NCBI GenBank assembly: GCA_023439125.1
Contig: JAEXOU010000011.1
Span: 71,023-135,022 of the forward strand
Source of the DNA: Bacillota bacterium
Lineage (GTDB): Bacteria > Bacillota > Clostridia > Lachnospirales > Lachnospiraceae
DNA length: 64,000 bases
Direction of reading: 5' to 3'
In this document: positions 16,930-26,134 of the stretch, piece by piece
Layout of the letters: every line of letters starts with the position of its first letter
Position numbering within the stretch: position 1 is the stretch's first letter
The notes under the pieces: model-generated
What the model saw: only the letters and a program-made list of their open reading frames with translations
What the model was told of the DNA's origin: nothing
The model's database searches: none
Program-made: the position numbers and the translations under genes

Positions 16930-18279
16930 CTATTGTAATCTTTCATTTAGCTTATCAGCTAACTCTTCAAATCCAGGTTTTCCAAGTAATGCAAACATGT
17001 TTTTCTTATAGCTTTCAACTCCTGGCTGATCAAATGGATTTACACCCAATATATATCCGCTAACACCACAAGCAAATTCAAAGAAATAGAATAATTCACC
17101 TAAGCTAAACTCTGTCTGATCAGCAATCTTCACCATAAGGTTAGGTACATCGCCATCTGTATGAGCAAGTAAAGTTCCCTTCATTGCACTCTTGTTAATA
17201 AAATCAACTGTCTTTCCAGCAAGATAATTCAAACCGTCAAGATCAACCTCTTCTTCTTCCATTGTTACTGTACAAGTTGATTTTTCAAGATCTAAAATCG
17301 TTTCGAACATTGTTCTTTGACCATCTTGAATAAATTGACCCATAGAATGAAGATCCGTTGTTAAGTCAACACTTGCAGGGAAAATACCCTTTTGATCTTT
17401 TCCTTCACTCTCACCATATAACTGTTTCCACCACTCAGCAACATAATGAATCGAAGGTTCATAGTTTGCAAGAATTTCGATGTTCTTATTCTTACGTAAT
17501 AAAATATTACGTACTGCTGCATATAGCATGGAGTCATTCTCCATAAAAGGTTTGTTTAAACATCTTTCTCTCATACTTGCTGCTCCAGCCATCAGCTGTT
17601 CTATATCAGCACCACTGACTGCAATTGGTAATAATCCTACAGCAGTTAAAACTGAATATCTTCCACCTACATCATCTGGAACTACAAAACTTTCAAAACC
17701 TTCTTCATTACTAAGTTTCTTTAATGCTCCTCTTTCTTTATCCGTTGTAGCATAAATTCTCTTAGCAGCTCCTTCTTTACCATATTTCTCAGTTAACATT
17801 TTTCTAAAAATACGGAAAGCAATTGCTGGTTCAGTAGTTGTTCCTGACTTACTAATAATATTAACCGAAAAATCGCGTTCTCCAATTACTTGGATTAAAT
17901 GTGTTAAGTAAGTACTACTAATATTATTACCTACATAATAGATTTCAGGTGTTTTTCTGATTTCTTTTGATACAGAATTGTAAAAGCTATGACGTAAGAA
18001 TTCTATAGCTGCTCTTGCTCCCAAATAGGAACCACCAATACCAATAACTAATAAAACTTCTGAATCCTGCTGAATTCTTTTAGCTGCTGCCTGAATTCTA
18101 GCAAACTCCTCCTTATCATAATTTACCGGTAAGTCAATCCAACCTAAAAAGTCATTCCCTGCACCTGTTTTACTCACTAACTCTTGTTTTGCACGCTCAG
18201 CAGTTTTCTCCATATAAACAATCTCTTCAGGAGTTATAAACTTCTTAGCTGTTGAATAATCAAATCTAACTCTTGACAT
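16930..18279 (-). CDS. pgi: Glucose-6-phosphate isomerase
   Basis: The enzyme interconverts glucose 6-phosphate and fructose 6-phosphate at the start of glycolysis. At 449 residues it is the short bacterial form common in Firmicutes. Visible sugar-phosphate motifs are GIGGSYLGARAAIEFL (about 79-94) and SKSGTTTEPAIAFR (about 143-156); GVNPFDQPGVESYKKN near the C-terminus holds the conserved Gln and Lys. It stands alone, 390 bp from the pump gene, with its own promoter at 18439-18467. The ATG has AGGAG upstream. Confidence 0.96.
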   Translation of the reverse strand: MSRVRFDYSTAKKFITPEEIVYMEKTAERAKQELVSKTGAGNDFLGWIDLPVNYDKEEFARIQAAAKRIQQDSEVLLVIGIGGSYLGARAAIEFLRHSFYNSVSKEIRKTPEIYYVGNNISSTYLTHLIQVIGERDFSVNIISKSGTTTEPAIAFRIFRKMLTEKYGKEGAAKRIYATTDKERGALKKLSNEEGFESFVVPDDVGGRYSVLTAVGLLPIAVSGADIEQLMAGAASMRERCLNKPFMENDSMLYAAVRNILLRKNKNIEILANYEPSIHYVAEWWKQLYGESEGKDQKGIFPASVDLTTDLHSMGQFIQDGQRTMFETILDLEKSTCTVTMEEEEVDLDGLNYLAGKTVDFINKSAMKGTLLAHTDGDVPNLMVKIADQTEFSLGELFYFFEFACGVSGYILGVNPFDQPGVESYKKNMFALLGKPGFEELADKLNERLQ

Positions 18280-18438
18280 TTAACTACACTCCTTTTCACT
18301 AATCTATTGATAGCATTATGCTAATAACTTACTTTATGAGTAAAAAATCTCTTAAAGTAGTCCATCGTAGGACGATACACAAATCTTATGTAATATAGTT
18401 TTATCCTCATGTACCTATGGAATACAATAAACAGTATT

Positions 18439-18467
18439 ATTCTAACAAATAAGTATTTTGTTTTCAA
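18439..18467 (-). promoter_or_regulatory. SigA promoter of pgi
   Basis: Minus strand TTGAAA (18467-18462), 17-bp spacer, TAGAAT (18444-18439); gives a leader of about 150 nt. Confidence 0.6.
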
Positions 18468-18534
18468 TTGTTTCGTGAACTTTCGTAAAAAAGTGTTTCG
18501 TAAAGAACTTTATATACGATTAGGTTAAAAAACC

Positions 18535-18610
18535 TTCAAGCGAAAGCGTGTTGCGGCTAAATTATGTTTGTCATCACATACCCATACATTTCTTTATGCA
18601 AAATGACGTC
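18535..18610 (-). repeat. Dispersed repeat B, copy 1
   Basis: This 76-bp stretch matches 41628-41704 at roughly 85% of positions: TTCAAGCGAAAGCGT at one end, ATTATG.TTGTCATC in the middle and TGCAAAATGACGTC at the other end. It lies between the terminator at 18630-18670 and the pgi promoter. No coding potential; it may be a small mobile repeat or a structured RNA. Confidence 0.75.
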
Positions 18611-18629
18611 AAACCTCTGAATCCAATTG

Positions 18630-18670
18630 CAAAAAAATGTTACAGGATACATATAAGTGGATCCTGCAAC
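18630..18670 (-). terminator. Terminator of the coiled-coil protein gene
   Basis: GTTGCAGGAT (18670-18661) pairs with ATCCTGTAAC (18648-18639) with one G-U pair, followed on the minus strand by seven T. Confidence 0.85.
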
Positions 18671-18683
18671 ATTCCTATCCTAT

Positions 18684-20282
18684 CTAGAATAAAAAGTCTT
18701 TTAGAACTTCTTCAATAAGCATATCCTCTTCTTTACTTATTGCAGTCATATTTAAAGATTCCTTACTATCGTCATCAAACTCCATAGATTCTTCCTCTAA
18801 TAGATCATCCTGCTGCTTAGAGATAGATTTGTCATTCATTGAATTGAGAATTGTACTCTTAATCTGCTCTTTGGCCAGACTCTCGTCAATTTCATGATAG
18901 GAATCACTCTTGATTGTTCTCTCGTCCTTATCCGATTTTTTGGCTTCCTTCATCTTATCGATCTCTTCTTCTCGCTTCGCAGCTTCTCGCTCCTTCTCTT
19001 CTTTAAGTCTCATCTTTTCTCTAAATGCTTTATTATTCTGTATTTCTTTCTGCTTTCTATCTTTTTCTAATTTCTCTCTCTGAGTTTTTTCCTCTTCTTT
19101 CAACTTCTTCTTTGCCTGAATAGCCTCAATCTCTGCTCGTTCCTTTGCCTCTCTTAATTCTTCTCGCTTTTCCTTTTTCTCTCTCTTTTTATTAATAAGA
19201 GCTTGTTTTGCTATTAATCTTGTATGTCTCTTAGCTTCAATTGCATCTATCTTCTCTTTCTTCCTTGCAGCTTTAGCATCAATTTTTTGCTGTTTTTTGT
19301 CTTCCTTTTCTTTCTTCCTTGATGCCTTTGCATCAAGTTTTTGCTGTCTTTTATCTTCTTTTTCTTTCTTTCTTGCTGCCTTTGCATCAAGTTTTTGCTG
19401 TTTTTTATCTTCCTTTTCCTTCCCTTTTACTCCTTTTCCCTCTAATTGCTCAGAATTATCTTGATTCTGTGCTTGTTGGATTGATTCCCTTCTCTCCGAC
19501 TTATGAACCTTTACGTTCGCAACATCCTCTTCTTCTATACCCTGAGCCTCAGAACCTTTGCTAACCATGCTAATCTCGTCAGATTGATTCTTTTCTCTTA
19601 CCTGTCTACGCGCACGTTTCTCTCGTAATTCTAACGTGGCAGCTGTCGCTCTAGACTCTCTGAGTTCACTCTTATGTAAGTCTGTACTTTCTGTTAACAA
19701 ATCTTCTTTATCTTCGTCAAAATACTCTCTTTGATATCTTCTTCGAGCGTCTGCATGGAATACTTCCTGTTCCATCCTAACTTTTAGATTATTCTCAAAA
19801 TAATCAATCAGATTATAACGTAGCATCTGCTTATGAGCAGAGATATTCACAATGTTATCCACAATATTAACAATTATGGCTGTCCAAGCTCCCGTGAAGA
19901 ATGTGAATAAAACAGGACCTTGTCCACAATCATATACATATCCTAAAATACCTGCAAATGAACCAGTCAACAGGCAAAGTCCTATCGTCTGTCCACTTAT
20001 GTTCTCCCATGTGGATAATAGTAATCCACCACATTTTATCTTACTAACATACTTGTCCACATAAGTATCCACATCATTAACACCAAGTTGAAGCTGATAG
20101 GAGCTTTCAAATCGTAACTTCATATTCTTAAGCCAGCTCTTCTTCGTATGTGTCATATTCTCAGATGCCAATATCAATCTATTATAGATTATAAGTAAAA
20201 TACACTTTAGAAACGCACCTAATCCACATAATCCCCCCATTATGAATAAAAAAATATGCTTATCATAAAACTCTTGTATCAT
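18684..20282 (-). CDS. Membrane protein with long charged coiled-coil tail, unknown function
   Basis: I do not recognise a family. The 532-residue protein has one membrane segment at 10-35 and a second hydrophobic region of two or three segments at about 90-150 (GQTIGLCLLTGSFAGILGYV and TGAWTAIIVNIVDNIV). From about 190 on it is almost entirely charged (Lys, Glu, Arg, Asp, Gln, Ala), which predicts a long coiled coil or disordered tail. At about 287-350 an 18-residue unit, QQKLDAKAARKKEKEDKK, is repeated three times, also visible as a 54-bp DNA repeat at 19250-19420. The last 60 residues are acidic. It might be a membrane scaffold; the tail is probably fast evolving. Confidence 0.75.
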   Translation of the reverse strand: MIQEFYDKHIFLFIMGGLCGLGAFLKCILLIIYNRLILASENMTHTKKSWLKNMKLRFESSYQLQLGVNDVDTYVDKYVSKIKCGGLLLSTWENISGQTIGLCLLTGSFAGILGYVYDCGQGPVLFTFFTGAWTAIIVNIVDNIVNISAHKQMLRYNLIDYFENNLKVRMEQEVFHADARRRYQREYFDEDKEDLLTESTDLHKSELRESRATAATLELREKRARRQVREKNQSDEISMVSKGSEAQGIEEEDVANVKVHKSERRESIQQAQNQDNSEQLEGKGVKGKEKEDKKQQKLDAKAARKKEKEDKRQQKLDAKASRKKEKEDKKQQKIDAKAARKKEKIDAIEAKRHTRLIAKQALINKKREKKEKREELREAKERAEIEAIQAKKKLKEEEKTQREKLEKDRKQKEIQNNKAFREKMRLKEEKEREAAKREEEIDKMKEAKKSDKDERTIKSDSYHEIDESLAKEQIKSTILNSMNDKSISKQQDDLLEEESMEFDDDSKESLNMTAISKEEDMLIEEVLKDFLF

Positions 20283-20385
20283 TGCGCGAGCCTACCTTTC
20301 CATAATTTTACAATTATTATATTATAATTTAAATCTCTTGAAAAGATAATCTTGCCAACACTAAACGACCTTTTATGGCAGAATA

Positions 20386-20416
20386 AAAACAGGCTATTGC
20401 AAAAACAGCCTGTTTT
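20386..20416 (-). terminator. Hairpin with T run upstream of the coiled-coil protein gene
   Basis: AAAACAGGCT (20386-20395) is the complement of AGCCTGTTTT (20407-20416). On the minus strand the stem is followed by TTTTTATTC. It is a second stop behind the rRNA methyltransferase gene or a leader hairpin of the gene starting at 20282. Confidence 0.6.
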
Positions 20417-20542
20417 ATCTATGAGATAACATATTACCATAAAACATACATTATCTTTCTCCATTATTTGTCATAATTAAACATACCAAATGCCGAATTC
20501 CTCTATCCCTTATCTACATGGATATATGTAACCTTTTCAACT

Positions 20543-20592
20543 AAAAATCCTCTTATGATCCTCCCCCTATTCAATAGACGATCATAAGAGGA
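20543..20592 (-). terminator. Terminator of the rRNA methyltransferase gene
   Basis: TCCTCTTATGATC (20592-20580 on the minus strand) pairs perfectly over 13 bp with GATCATAAGAGGA (20560-20548), followed by TTTTTAG. Confidence 0.88.
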
Positions 20593-20607
20593 AATTGGTT
20601 CCTTGGT

Positions 20608-21390
20608 TTAATCAAATTTCTTTACTTCATAAAGCAATACTGCTGCTGCTATTGCAGCATTAAGTGACTCCACCTGACCTTCCATTGGTATCTTAATACA
20701 CTGATTGGCTAGCTTTGAAACCTCATCTGTTAGGCCATTTGCTTCATTCCCAATTAGAATTCCTGAACGTTTCCCATAATCAATCGTATCATACATTACT
20801 GCACCTGCTAAATGAGCAGCATAAACTGACACATTTTGCTCTTTGATTTCAAGTAATGTATTTGCAAAATCTTCAACATAAAGAAATGGAACTCGATATA
20901 TGGATCCCATAGTAGACCTTATTACTTTGGGATTGAAAATGTCTACAGAATTTTTGCTTAGAATAACACCTGTGATTCCTACTCCTTCCGCAGTTCGAAG
21001 CATAGTACCTAAATTCCCAGGATCACGTAAATCCTCTAATAGTAGCAAACGAACTCGACTGGATTTTAGAAGTTCACCTAATTGATACTCTGGCTTCTTT
21101 ATTAATGCTAGAATCCCTTGTGGCGTTATCGTTTCCGAAGCTTCCTTCATTACAGAATCAGTAACTAGTTCATACTCAATCCCTTGAAAATAACTTTCAC
21201 TTTTAGCATATTGTTCAAAATAACTCATGGAGCAAAATACTTTGTCGACTTTTACTCTCTCTTGATCTCTAGCCTCTTCAAACATCTTTCTACCTTCAAC
21301 TACAAAAAGGCCCTGCTCATTGCGGGCTTTTGCTTGTTTTTGAAGCTTGATCACGTTTTTGATTTGATTATTGCTTGCACTGCTTATCAT
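20608..21390 (-). CDS. TrmH/SpoU-family RNA 2'-O-methyltransferase
   Basis: A 260-residue SAM-dependent enzyme that methylates a ribose in rRNA or tRNA. The N-terminal substrate-binding domain starts SSASNQIKNVIKLQKQAKARNEQGLFVVEG. The SPOUT knot has the three motifs LLLLEDLRDPGNLGTMLRTAEG (about 114-135), the GILIGNEANGL block (about 213-223) and IPMEGQVESLNAAIAAAVLLYE (about 232-253). Best fit is the RlmB/TsnR-like 23S rRNA branch; exact target unknown. It is downstream of ktrA and ktrB with a 22-bp gap to ktrA and is probably co-transcribed. Confidence 0.93.
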   Translation of the reverse strand: MISSASNNQIKNVIKLQKQAKARNEQGLFVVEGRKMFEEARDQERVKVDKVFCSMSYFEQYAKSESYFQGIEYELVTDSVMKEASETITPQGILALIKKPEYQLGELLKSSRVRLLLLEDLRDPGNLGTMLRTAEGVGITGVILSKNSVDIFNPKVIRSTMGSIYRVPFLYVEDFANTLLEIKEQNVSVYAAHLAGAVMYDTIDYGKRSGILIGNEANGLTDEVSKLANQCIKIPMEGQVESLNAAIAAAVLLYEVKKFD

Positions 21391-21412
21391 AGTAGTTCGC
21401 TTCCTTTATCAG

Positions 21413-22066
21413 TTATTTATTCGCGAGTTTGTTCAATATCTCATTTTTTCCAATCATCACAAGCGTATCATTACGCTCTAGTGGCATATCAGCATCGGGA
21501 TTGATATTAAGTTGGTCATTACGCTTAATACCGATAACATTAATCTTATTCTTGGCACGTAGATTAAGCTCTCGTAAGCTATGACCAATCCATTCATTTA
21601 ACACATCTAGTTCCATCATACTAAATGTCGAGGATAACTCAATTGCATCAAAGAAGTTTCCCATCATTAAGTTATTTGCAATGCGTATTCCTGTTTCTTT
21701 TTCAGGATATACAACCATATCTGCCCCAACTTTTTTTAGAACCTTTGCGTGTAATTCATTTTGTGCCTTTGCTAAAACATATGGTACCCCCATCTCTTTT
21801 ACAAGAATTGTAACCATTACACTTGCTTCCAGGTTTTCGCCAATTGCAACAATTGCACCATCGAAATTAGCGATACCAAGTGTTGCAAGTGATTCTGCGT
21901 CGGTCACATCTGCACTAACTGCATACGTAACATAATCAGCGATCTCATGAATTTTATCTTCATCGATATCCACGACCATAACTTCACAGCCGCCTTCCGA
22001 TAAAGTAGTTGCAACACTTTTACCAAAGCGTCCCAAACCAAATACAATAAATTCTTTCTTTGCCAT
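21413..22066 (-). CDS. ktrA: Potassium uptake regulatory subunit KtrA (RCK protein)
   Basis: The 217-residue cytoplasmic protein gates the KtrB potassium transporter. The RCK_N Rossmann domain begins FIVFGLGRFGKSVATTLSEGG and has VVDIDEDKI for nucleotide contact. The C-terminal RCK_C domain, from about residue 135, is the part that binds c-di-AMP in Firmicute relatives. The reading frame starts with ATG at 22078, but GGAGG lies between that ATG and the one at 22066, so 22066 is taken. It lies 16 bp after ktrB in the same operon. Confidence 0.93.
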   Translation of the reverse strand: MAKKEFIVFGLGRFGKSVATTLSEGGCEVMVVDIDEDKIHEIADYVTYAVSADVTDAESLATLGIANFDGAIVAIGENLEASVMVTILVKEMGVPYVLAKAQNELHAKVLKKVGADMVVYPEKETGIRIANNLMMGNFFDAIELSSTFSMMELDVLNEWIGHSLRELNLRAKNKINVIGIKRNDQLNINPDADMPLERNDTLVMIGKNEILNKLANK

Positions 22067-22082
22067 TGTTTCCTCCATTTAC

Positions 22083-23453
22083 TTAGCCAACTAAAATCTT
22101 ACCTTCAGACAAAGATTTATCGCCAACCTTTCGTTTTGCATTAAATGCTAGCGCCATTGTAATTGGACCGATTCGTCCCAAATACATTGTTATAATAATT
22201 AATATTTTTCCTATTGTCGTTAAGGAACCTGTAAAAGCTCTAGATAATCCTACAGTAGCAATTGCAGAAGTTGTTTCATAAATCGTATCAAGAAAAGCAC
22301 TGTCTTGTACTGCAGCTAGTGCACAAGTCATAATAAAAAGAACAGAAAAGCTAACAACAATTACAGCTAAACCCTTCTTTAGATATTCTTCGCTCACTTT
22401 ACGACGGAAAATCTCAATATCTTTCTGTCCTTTCACAATACAAACGGTTGATACAAGAATTATTGCAATTGTTACTGTTTTCACACCACCAGCTGTTCCA
22501 GATGGTGAGCCTCCAATAAACATCCAAAGCAGATACACTACACTCGAAGATGTTTGGAAATTCTGTTGTGGAATAGTTGCAAAACCAGCAGTTCTTGTTG
22601 TTACAGATTGAAAAGTAGAAGCCATCACTTTGTTACCAAATGATAAGCTCCCAATCGTATCAGGATTATGAAACTCCAATAGCATTGTCAATACTGTTCC
22701 TAACACAATTAAAATCAGTGTGAACGTAATCGAAATTTTAGTGTGTAAACTTAATCTACGAAAGAATCTTCTTAGTCTTTCTTCCTTACGCGCAATCATC
22801 TTTCCAATGCCGATTACATCCCACCAAACTGGAAATCCAATTCCTCCTATTATAATTAAGAGCATGGTATTTATGTTGATTAATACATTATCTCGATAAG
22901 GTACAAAGTTACTATCTCCGATTAAGTCAATTCCAGCATTACAAAATGCTGACACTGAATGAAAGATGGAATACCATAGTCCTTTAAAAAAACCAAACTC
23001 CGGAATGAACTGAATCATATAAATAACAGCTCCTGCACCCTCAACAATGAATGTGCACATAATAATTCTCTTTGTTAGTTTTACTAATCCCGATAATGTA
23101 TCCAGATTATACGCACTTTGAATTAATAATCGATTCGATAACTTTATTCGCTTACCGAGTAACAGATAAATTGTCGTTGTAAATGTTACAACCCCTAAGC
23201 CACCAAATTGTATTAATAATAGGATAACTACTTGTCCAAAAAAACTCCAATGTGAAACCGTTGTTACTGTAGTTAAACCAGTTACACAAATCGAAGTTGT
23301 AGCAGTAAATAAAGTATCAATTAATGGTGTAACTTCACCACTCTTTGTAGCTATTGGCAGTGACAGTAATAAGGTTCCTAACAATATTCCTCCAAGAAAA
23401 CCAAATGCAATCACTCTAGTCGTTGAAAAACTCTTTTTTTTCTGAAACATCAT
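22083..23453 (-). CDS. ktrB: Potassium uptake transmembrane subunit KtrB (TrkH family)
   Basis: The 456-residue protein forms the K+ channel-like pore. It has four repeated membrane-pore-membrane units with selectivity filter-like sequences TSICVTGLTTV (about 57-67), SAFCNAGIDL, TTRTAGFATI and TSAIATVGLSR, the last glycine of each being the usual filter residue. It partners with KtrA, encoded immediately downstream. The frame is open from 23492, but AGGGAG is in front of ATG 23453. The leader is about 180 nt or longer and holds a small hairpin ACGAG/CTCGT near 23540; I did not find the c-di-AMP riboswitch core. Confidence 0.94.
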   Translation of the reverse strand: MMFQKKKSFSTTRVIAFGFLGGILLGTLLLSLPIATKSGEVTPLIDTLFTATTSICVTGLTTVTTVSHWSFFGQVVILLLIQFGGLGVVTFTTTIYLLLGKRIKLSNRLLIQSAYNLDTLSGLVKLTKRIIMCTFIVEGAGAVIYMIQFIPEFGFFKGLWYSIFHSVSAFCNAGIDLIGDSNFVPYRDNVLININTMLLIIIGGIGFPVWWDVIGIGKMIARKEERLRRFFRRLSLHTKISITFTLILIVLGTVLTMLLEFHNPDTIGSLSFGNKVMASTFQSVTTRTAGFATIPQQNFQTSSSVVYLLWMFIGGSPSGTAGGVKTVTIAIILVSTVCIVKGQKDIEIFRRKVSEEYLKKGLAVIVVSFSVLFIMTCALAAVQDSAFLDTIYETTSAIATVGLSRAFTGSLTTIGKILIIITMYLGRIGPITMALAFNAKRKVGDKSLSEGKILVG

Positions 23454-23799
23454 CGTCTTAATCTCCCTAAGCTCACATATCCCGTATAACATAAAATTAT
23501 GTGCGCAATGATTTCCTTCCTATCTTTGCAAAGACGAGATTTCCTCGTAAGTAATATCATTCCTTCGAGAATAGACAAGAAATAAATAAATATCTTACAA
23601 AATTTCTTCATCTATTATTATAGCATATGTTTTTTACCTAGCAAGAGACTTAAATGATAACTATCATCTAAGTCTCTTATCTATTCTAGTTTAATTATGT
23701 CCAGCCAAATGAATTTAAGTCATACTTTCCATTTTAACTGCTTCGTCTAATTTTCAAAGCAATCATGAGTGTGACTTATGTATGTATGGTTTTATTTAT
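23454..23799. other. Intergenic region between ktrB and the serine hydrolase gene
   Basis: It holds the ktrB leader, including a short hairpin ACGAG-ATTTC-CTCGT at 23534-23548 and an AT-rich promoter-like part near 23600-23630 on the minus strand. The terminator hairpin at 23643-23678 is listed separately. I see no gene or repeat in the rest. Confidence 0.5.
23643..23678 (-). terminator. Terminator-like hairpin behind the serine hydrolase gene
   Basis: AAGAGACTTA (23643-23652) pairs with TAAGTCTCTT (23669-23678), with an inner ATGAT/ATCAT pair. T tract weak on the minus strand. Confidence 0.65.
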
Positions 23800-24702
23800 C
23801 TATGCCAATGCATCCTTTACAATTCGAAGAGGTTTCATTGAATCTTCTAGGTCACTGGTTATCGTTATGACCATATCCATCTTGGGCACCACGATGATGT
23901 ACTGTCCTTTAATGCCAAGTGCAAAATTTACATCTATTTCTTCGTCTTTAGTCAATATCTTTGTATACCACCAATGATAACAATATGACCCGATATCCGT
24001 GTAGGTCATATACCTTGGAATGAATGATTCTGCTACCCAGTTTTGGGACAAAATACGCTTGCCGTTATAAATCCCACCATGCAAATATAGTTCTCCAAAT
24101 TTCATCATATCTGCCATATATAACTTCAGCCCATCCGCTGAAAGCGCATGACCGTCTCGTTCCCACCATAAAAAGTCTTGAATCTCAAGGTGAGTAAACA
24201 ACTCCTTCTTTGCAAACTCAACCACACTCATTCCTGAACTTATTGCAACAATTTCACCAAGAAGTTGCGATGCTCCGGAATTATAATTCATATGTTCTCC
24301 CGGTATATGAACTAGATTTCTATTAAGAACAAAACCTACCATATCCTTTTGATATTGCATTGGCGCAAAACCATTCCATTCTCCGAGTTCTGGCCATTCA
24401 AGTCCATCTGTCATTGTAAGCAAATGTCGTATCGTAATTTTTCTCTTTTCTATATTATGATCACCTTGTAGATAATGGTCAAAATAGTGGTCAATTGTAA
24501 TATCCAAATCATTTATCAGACCTTTGTCAAGACAGATTCCGATCAGTGCTGAAGTTATACTTTTGGTACAAGAATTAATTTTATGTTGTTTCTTTCCCAT
24601 CTTATCATTCTTATAATATTCCAATACAATTCTTCCACCCTGCTTTATGACACAGCCTTTTACTTTTATTTTATTGAATTCATCCACTAAATCTTTATAC
24701 AT
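23800..24702 (-). CDS. Beta-lactamase-family serine hydrolase
   Basis: The 300-residue protein has the class C beta-lactamase/penicillin-binding fold: the nucleophile motif SCTKS (about 41-45), the tyrosine motif NYNSGASQ (about 138-145), and a C-terminal strand. No signal peptide is visible, so it is probably cytoplasmic and more likely an esterase or D-amino-acid peptidase than an antibiotic resistance enzyme. LTMTDGLEWPELGEWNG and FLWWERDGHALSADGLKLY are typical of the serine hydrolases in Firmicutes annotated as 6-aminohexanoate-dimer hydrolase-like. It stands alone. Confidence 0.88.
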   Translation of the reverse strand: MYKDLVDEFNKIKVKGCVIKQGGRIVLEYYKNDKMGKKQHKINSCTKSITSALIGICLDKGLINDLDITIDHYFDHYLQGDHNIEKRKITIRHLLTMTDGLEWPELGEWNGFAPMQYQKDMVGFVLNRNLVHIPGEHMNYNSGASQLLGEIVAISSGMSVVEFAKKELFTHLEIQDFLWWERDGHALSADGLKLYMADMMKFGELYLHGGIYNGKRILSQNWVAESFIPRYMTYTDIGSYCYHWWYTKILTKDEEIDVNFALGIKGQYIIVVPKMDMVITITSDLEDSMKPLRIVKDALA

Positions 24703-24831
24703 ATCAACCTCTATCAGTTTTTTTAAGTAACACCTTAATTATTCTGGGTAATTTATGTAAACTTATCCTCTGCAGAATTTTGCATGTGCAGGTTGAATGG
24801 ATTCCTATCCATTTTGCGGACTTAATTTATA

Positions 24832-24862
24832 AGAACTCTACCTCACAATGAAGCAGAGTTCT
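24832..24862 (-). terminator. Terminator-like hairpin behind prfA
   Basis: AGAACTCT (24832-24839) is the complement of AGAGTTCT (24855-24862). It lies about 80 bp beyond the prfA stop; T tract weak. Confidence 0.55.
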
Positions 24863-24940
24863 CTATATTTATCACTAGAAAAAGTTCGTATGACTCATTT
24901 TTACTGGTCAACACTATAGATACCCTAGTAAATTTAACAT

Positions 24941-26017
24941 TTAGCCTTCTTCTTGCAGGTTACTTAGCTTCGCAGCCTGGTCTGCTGCTGTTAAGCTATC
25001 AATAATCTCTTGTAGATCACCATTCATGATTTCATCTAAACGATGAGATGTTAACTTAATTCTGTGATCTGTACAACGTCCCTGTGGGAAATTATACGTA
25101 CGAATTTTTTCGGAACGGTCACCTGTTCCAACCTGACTTTTACGTGCAGCAGCTTCCGCATCATGAGCCTTTTCCAACTCTATCTCATACAAACGAGCAC
25201 GTAAAACTTTTAATGCTTTATCACGGTTCTTTAACTGTGATTTTTCATCTTGGCAGGAGATTACAATACCTGTTGGAATATGAGTTAAACGAACAGCCGA
25301 GTCAGTAGTATTAACGCACTGTCCTCCATTACCGGAAGAACGGAATACATCAAATCTACAGTCATTCATATTTAATTCAACATCAACTTCTTCCGCCTCT
25401 GGCATAATAGCAACTGTAACTGTCGAGGTGTGAATTCGACCACCTGATTCTGTAACCGGTATTCTTTGTACACGGTGTACACCACTCTCATATTTTAACT
25501 TTGAATAAGCACCTTGTCCATTAATCATAAAGATAACTTCTTTACAACCACCAATACCATTCTCATTAATATTCATCATATCAATCTTCCAGCGCATTGT
25601 TTCTGCATATTTTGAATACATACGGAATAACTCAGCTGCAAATAATGCTGCTTCATCACCACCAGCACCTGCTCGAATTTCAACAATTACATTCTTCTCA
25701 TCATTAGGGTCTTTTGGTAGCAACAAGATTTTAAGTTCACCTTCAATTACTTCAAGCTGCTGTTTGCTAGATGCTAGCTCTTCCTTTGCTAATTCACGAA
25801 GTTCTTCGTCACTTTCTTCCTCTAACATCTGCAGACTTTCTTCAATGTTTTTCTTTGTATTTTTATATTCTAGGTATTTATCTACGATTTCACCTAAGTC
25901 GTTTTGTTCCTTCATTAATTTACGAAATCTCGCTTGATCATTCGTAACGGTTGGCTCATGCAACTCATCTTGAATTTCTTGAAAACGAATTAGCAAATCC
26001 TCTAATCTATCAAACAT
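24941..26017 (-). CDS. prfA: Peptide chain release factor 1
   Basis: RF1 reads UAA and UAG in the ribosomal A site and triggers release of the finished protein. The 358-residue protein has the GGQ catalytic motif in SGNGGQCVNTTDSAVR (about residues 229-232), whose glutamine is methylated by PrmC, encoded just upstream. The anticodon-like region in domain 2 follows a coiled N-terminal domain rich in Glu and Lys. It is the last gene of the rho-rpmE-DUF1385-prmC-prfA cluster and is separated from prmC by 115 bp that hold a strong hairpin. Confidence 0.97.
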   Translation of the reverse strand: MFDRLEDLLIRFQEIQDELHEPTVTNDQARFRKLMKEQNDLGEIVDKYLEYKNTKKNIEESLQMLEEESDEELRELAKEELASSKQQLEVIEGELKILLLPKDPNDEKNVIVEIRAGAGGDEAALFAAELFRMYSKYAETMRWKIDMMNINENGIGGCKEVIFMINGQGAYSKLKYESGVHRVQRIPVTESGGRIHTSTVTVAIMPEAEEVDVELNMNDCRFDVFRSSGNGGQCVNTTDSAVRLTHIPTGIVISCQDEKSQLKNRDKALKVLRARLYEIELEKAHDAEAAARKSQVGTGDRSEKIRTYNFPQGRCTDHRIKLTSHRLDEIMNGDLQEIIDSLTAADQAAKLSNLQEEG

Positions 26018-26089
26018 GTCTTTCCTCCGTAATAACTTATTAGCATGTATATTAACTAGTTCGGCTTGCTTTTTGCCGTGTGCGTCAGG

Positions 26090-26134
26090 AAGCGTTTGTT
26101 ACTATGGATTAATTACTCATAGTAACAAACGCTT
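26090..26134 (-). terminator. Strong hairpin between prmC and prfA
   Basis: AAGCGTTTGTTACTATG (26090-26106) is the perfect complement of 26118-26134, a 17-bp stem that overlaps the prmC stop codon. On the minus strand it is followed by CCTGACG rather than T, so it may be an RNA-processing or partial attenuation site and not a full terminator. Confidence 0.55.

Noticed and set aside
20279..20464. 61-residue minus-strand frame before the coiled-coil protein gene
   Set aside because: It spans a terminator hairpin, has no ribosome binding site and no family resemblance.
23454..23640. c-di-AMP (ydaO) riboswitch before ktrB
   Set aside because: The leader is long enough, but the conserved core is not visible.
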